A stretch of 14,182 bases of DNA from DATHXC01 sp041662005. GTDB taxonomy: Bacteria > Pseudomonadota > Gammaproteobacteria > Burkholderiales > Methylophilaceae. This document shows positions 12,688-14,182 of the stretch, in pieces (the first letter of the stretch is position 1; every line of letters begins with the position of its first letter). The DNA lies in the NCBI GenBank assembly GCA_041662005.1, contig JBAZTJ010000061.1, positions 1-14,182 on the forward strand, given 5' to 3'. The position numbers were made by a program, and so were the translations under genes. The notes below the pieces were generated by a model. The model saw only the letters and a program-made list of their open reading frames with translations, made no database searches and was not told the DNA's origin.

Positions 12688-14182
12688 ATGTATTACGCGC
12701 ACTTTGGCCTCAAGGAGCCGCCATTTAAAATCACTCCCAATACCGAGTTTTTTTTCACCGGGGGCAATCGAGGGGCAATACTGGATGCGCTGATGTATGC
12801 CATTACCAGCGGTGAGGGCATCGTCAAAGTGGTGGGGGAAGTCGGTAGCGGTAAAACCATGATTTGCCGCATGCTGCAGACGCAGTTGCCGGAAAATATA
12901 GAAAGCGTTTATCTCGCCAACCCTAGCGTGGCGCCTGAAGACGTACTGCACGCCATTGCATTCGAGTTACAGCTGCAGTTGCCACAAAATGCCGACAGGC
13001 TACAGGTGATGCAAGTGTTGCAAAAATACTTGCTGGACCGCCATGCCGAAGGCAAGCAGGTAGTGATATTCGTGGAAGAGGCGCAGGGTATGCCGCTTGC
13101 CACGCTGGAAGAAATCCGGCTTTTGTCCAATCTTGAAACCAAGCACGACAAACTGCTACAAATCGTCCTGTTCGGCCAGCCTGAGCTGGATGTCAATCTC
13201 AATGCCAACCAGATCAGGCAGTTAAGAGAGCGCATAACGCATAGCTTTAATCTTGGTCCGCTGGATGAAAAAGCTATCGGCGATTATTTGATTTTTCGTT
13301 TGCGCGCAGCCGGCTATTTTGGCCCGCATTTATTTACCAGTGCAGCGATTGCCAGAATTGCCAAATCTGCAGAAGGCCTGGTGCGACGGGTGAACATATT
13401 GGCAGACAAGGCCTTGCTGGCGGCATTTTCTCAAAATGTATACCAGGTCACACCCAAGCATGTGCGTGCAGCTATTAAAGACAGTGAGTTTGGCGCGGAA
13501 CAGGTCAGGCGTGCATTAAAGCTGCGCACCCTGCTGGCAATCGCCGCTACTTTGTTGGTCGGGCTGGCTATTGGCTATTTGATCAATCCATGGTTGCCTA
13601 CACTATCGAGTAGCAAATCGGCATCCATTAACTCTGTCAGTCAGCCTGCAACGAAGTTAACCATTGCTGGCTCCAGTCAAAAACAGCTTAGAGAAATTAA
13701 GCCTGAACCAGTTAAGCCTGAGCAAGTAAAACATGAGGAAGTTAAGCAGCCAGCGCAAGAGGCGTTGCCTCAAGCGCAAGTAATCCCGACAGAGGTAAAT
13801 GAACGGGTTGAGCTACCCAAACCAGCGCAGTCACCAGTGGCCGTTGTCAATCCGTTTGCTCCTATCAAGCCGGAGGCTGCAAAAGGCCTGTCATCCACAC
13901 CGTTAACACCAGCTTTAGCCCAGCCAGCTGTCGCGGATATAAAGGCGGATAGGACTGAGCTAGCAAGTGCCACCGACATACTGCAGTTGCGGCTTGATGA
14001 GGCACAGTTATGGCTCAAGCAGCAGCCGGCGTCTACCGTCACTATTCAGCTGATGGGAGCTGCAAATGATGATCAGCTGAGGCGGCAATTGAACTCGCTG
14101 GTGACGCAGTTGGAACCCAGCTGCATTTATCCGTTGCGGACGCAAGTTAATGTCAAGCCGGTTGTGAGTGTATTGTATGGCA
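12688..14182 (+). CDS. ExeA/MshM-like AAA ATPase with membrane anchor and SPOR-like domain (partial)
   Basis: This gene is open to the window's right edge: 498 complete codons, no stop. It belongs to the ExeA/GspA-MshM family, whose members help assemble type II secretion or MSHA pilus secretins through the cell wall. The N-terminal ATPase (about 1-270) starts MYYAHFGLKEPPFKITPNTEFFF. It has Walker A GEVGSGKT (50-57), Walker B-like VVIFVEEAQ (125-133, with Glu where Asp is usual), LLQIVLFGQPEL (156-167) and QLRERI (178-183). One membrane segment follows (about 281-300), then a Pro/Glu/Lys/Ala-rich linker (about 301-420) with KPEPVKPEQVKHEEVKQP. The end (about 430-498) looks like a SPOR domain (VTIQLMGA... 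VSVLYG), which binds denuded peptidoglycan. This predicts a cytoplasmic ATPase tied to periplasmic wall. AAGAG inside the previous gene (12677-12681) is the ribosome binding site. The 3-base gap to the regulator implies one operon. Confidence 0.88.
   Translation, partial: MYYAHFGLKEPPFKITPNTEFFFTGGNRGAILDALMYAITSGEGIVKVVGEVGSGKTMICRMLQTQLPENIESVYLANPSVAPEDVLHAIAFELQLQLPQNADRLQVMQVLQKYLLDRHAEGKQVVIFVEEAQGMPLATLEEIRLLSNLETKHDKLLQIVLFGQPELDVNLNANQIRQLRERITHSFNLGPLDEKAIGDYLIFRLRAAGYFGPHLFTSAAIARIAKSAEGLVRRVNILADKALLAAFSQNVYQVTPKHVRAAIKDSEFGAEQVRRALKLRTLLAIAATLLVGLAIGYLINPWLPTLSSSKSASINSVSQPATKLTIAGSSQKQLREIKPEPVKPEQVKHEEVKQPAQEALPQAQVIPTEVNERVELPKPAQSPVAVVNPFAPIKPEAAKGLSSTPLTPALAQPAVADIKADRTELASATDILQLRLDEAQLWLKQQPASTVTIQLMGAANDDQLRRQLNSLVTQLEPSCIYPLRTQVNVKPVVSVLYG

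Noticed and set aside
13770..14042. Minus-strand frame opposite the ATPase linker
   Set aside because: It is antisense to the coding linker of the ExeA-like gene, and Ser/Ala/Gly-rich by reflection of that linker, with no family features.
1..14182. CRISPR array, insertion sequence, toxin-antitoxin or phage genes
   Set aside because: No regularly spaced repeats, transposase, integrase or small paired toxin-like genes were found on either strand.

Overview
The window looks like chromosomal core DNA from a betaproteobacterium, possibly a Methylophilaceae-type methylotroph. That placement is an inference from protein style, moderate GC content and gene order (rimP-nusA-infB-rbfA-truB-rpsO-pnp on one strand, dksA and folD facing it, then tRNAs and a secretion/pilus-type locus). 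It was not tested by any search.

Bases 1-348: the 5S rRNA gene that ends an rRNA operon, its rho-independent terminator, and a leader with two candidate promoters, a promoter-overlapping palindrome and a second terminator-like hairpin. Bases 349-9145: seven genes for ribosome and RNA work. RimP and RbfA mature the 30S subunit, NusA controls elongation, termination and antitermination, IF2 (infB) places initiator tRNA, TruB makes tRNA pseudouridine 55, S15 (rpsO) is a 30S protein, and PNPase (pnp) degrades RNA. A terminator follows rpsO. A 16-bp hairpin with a GAAA loop closes pnp and, read the other way, the convergent dksA gene.

Bases 9244-10642, minus strand: dksA (ppGpp cofactor acting on RNA polymerase) with its own promoter, and folD (one-carbon folate metabolism) upstream of it. 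Bases 10701-11043: a plus-strand tRNA cluster Pro(TGG)-Arg(TCT)-His(GTG). Its promoter has a GC-rich discriminator of the kind DksA/ppGpp represses. Bases 11044-11253 hold a tRNA trailer and a good sigma70 promoter.

Bases 11254-14182: an NtrC-type response regulator for sigma54 promoters, followed after only 3 bases by an ExeA/MshM-like membrane ATPase. The ATPase ends in a SPOR-like (peptidoglycan-binding) domain that is cut by the window edge. This gene has no stop codon inside the window. The pair is the least ordinary part of the window and probably begins a type II secretion or MSHA-like pilus locus that continues to the right. No mobile element, CRISPR array or clearly unprecedented system was seen. 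The rest is highly conserved housekeeping DNA whose interest lies mainly in its leaders and intergenic hairpins.
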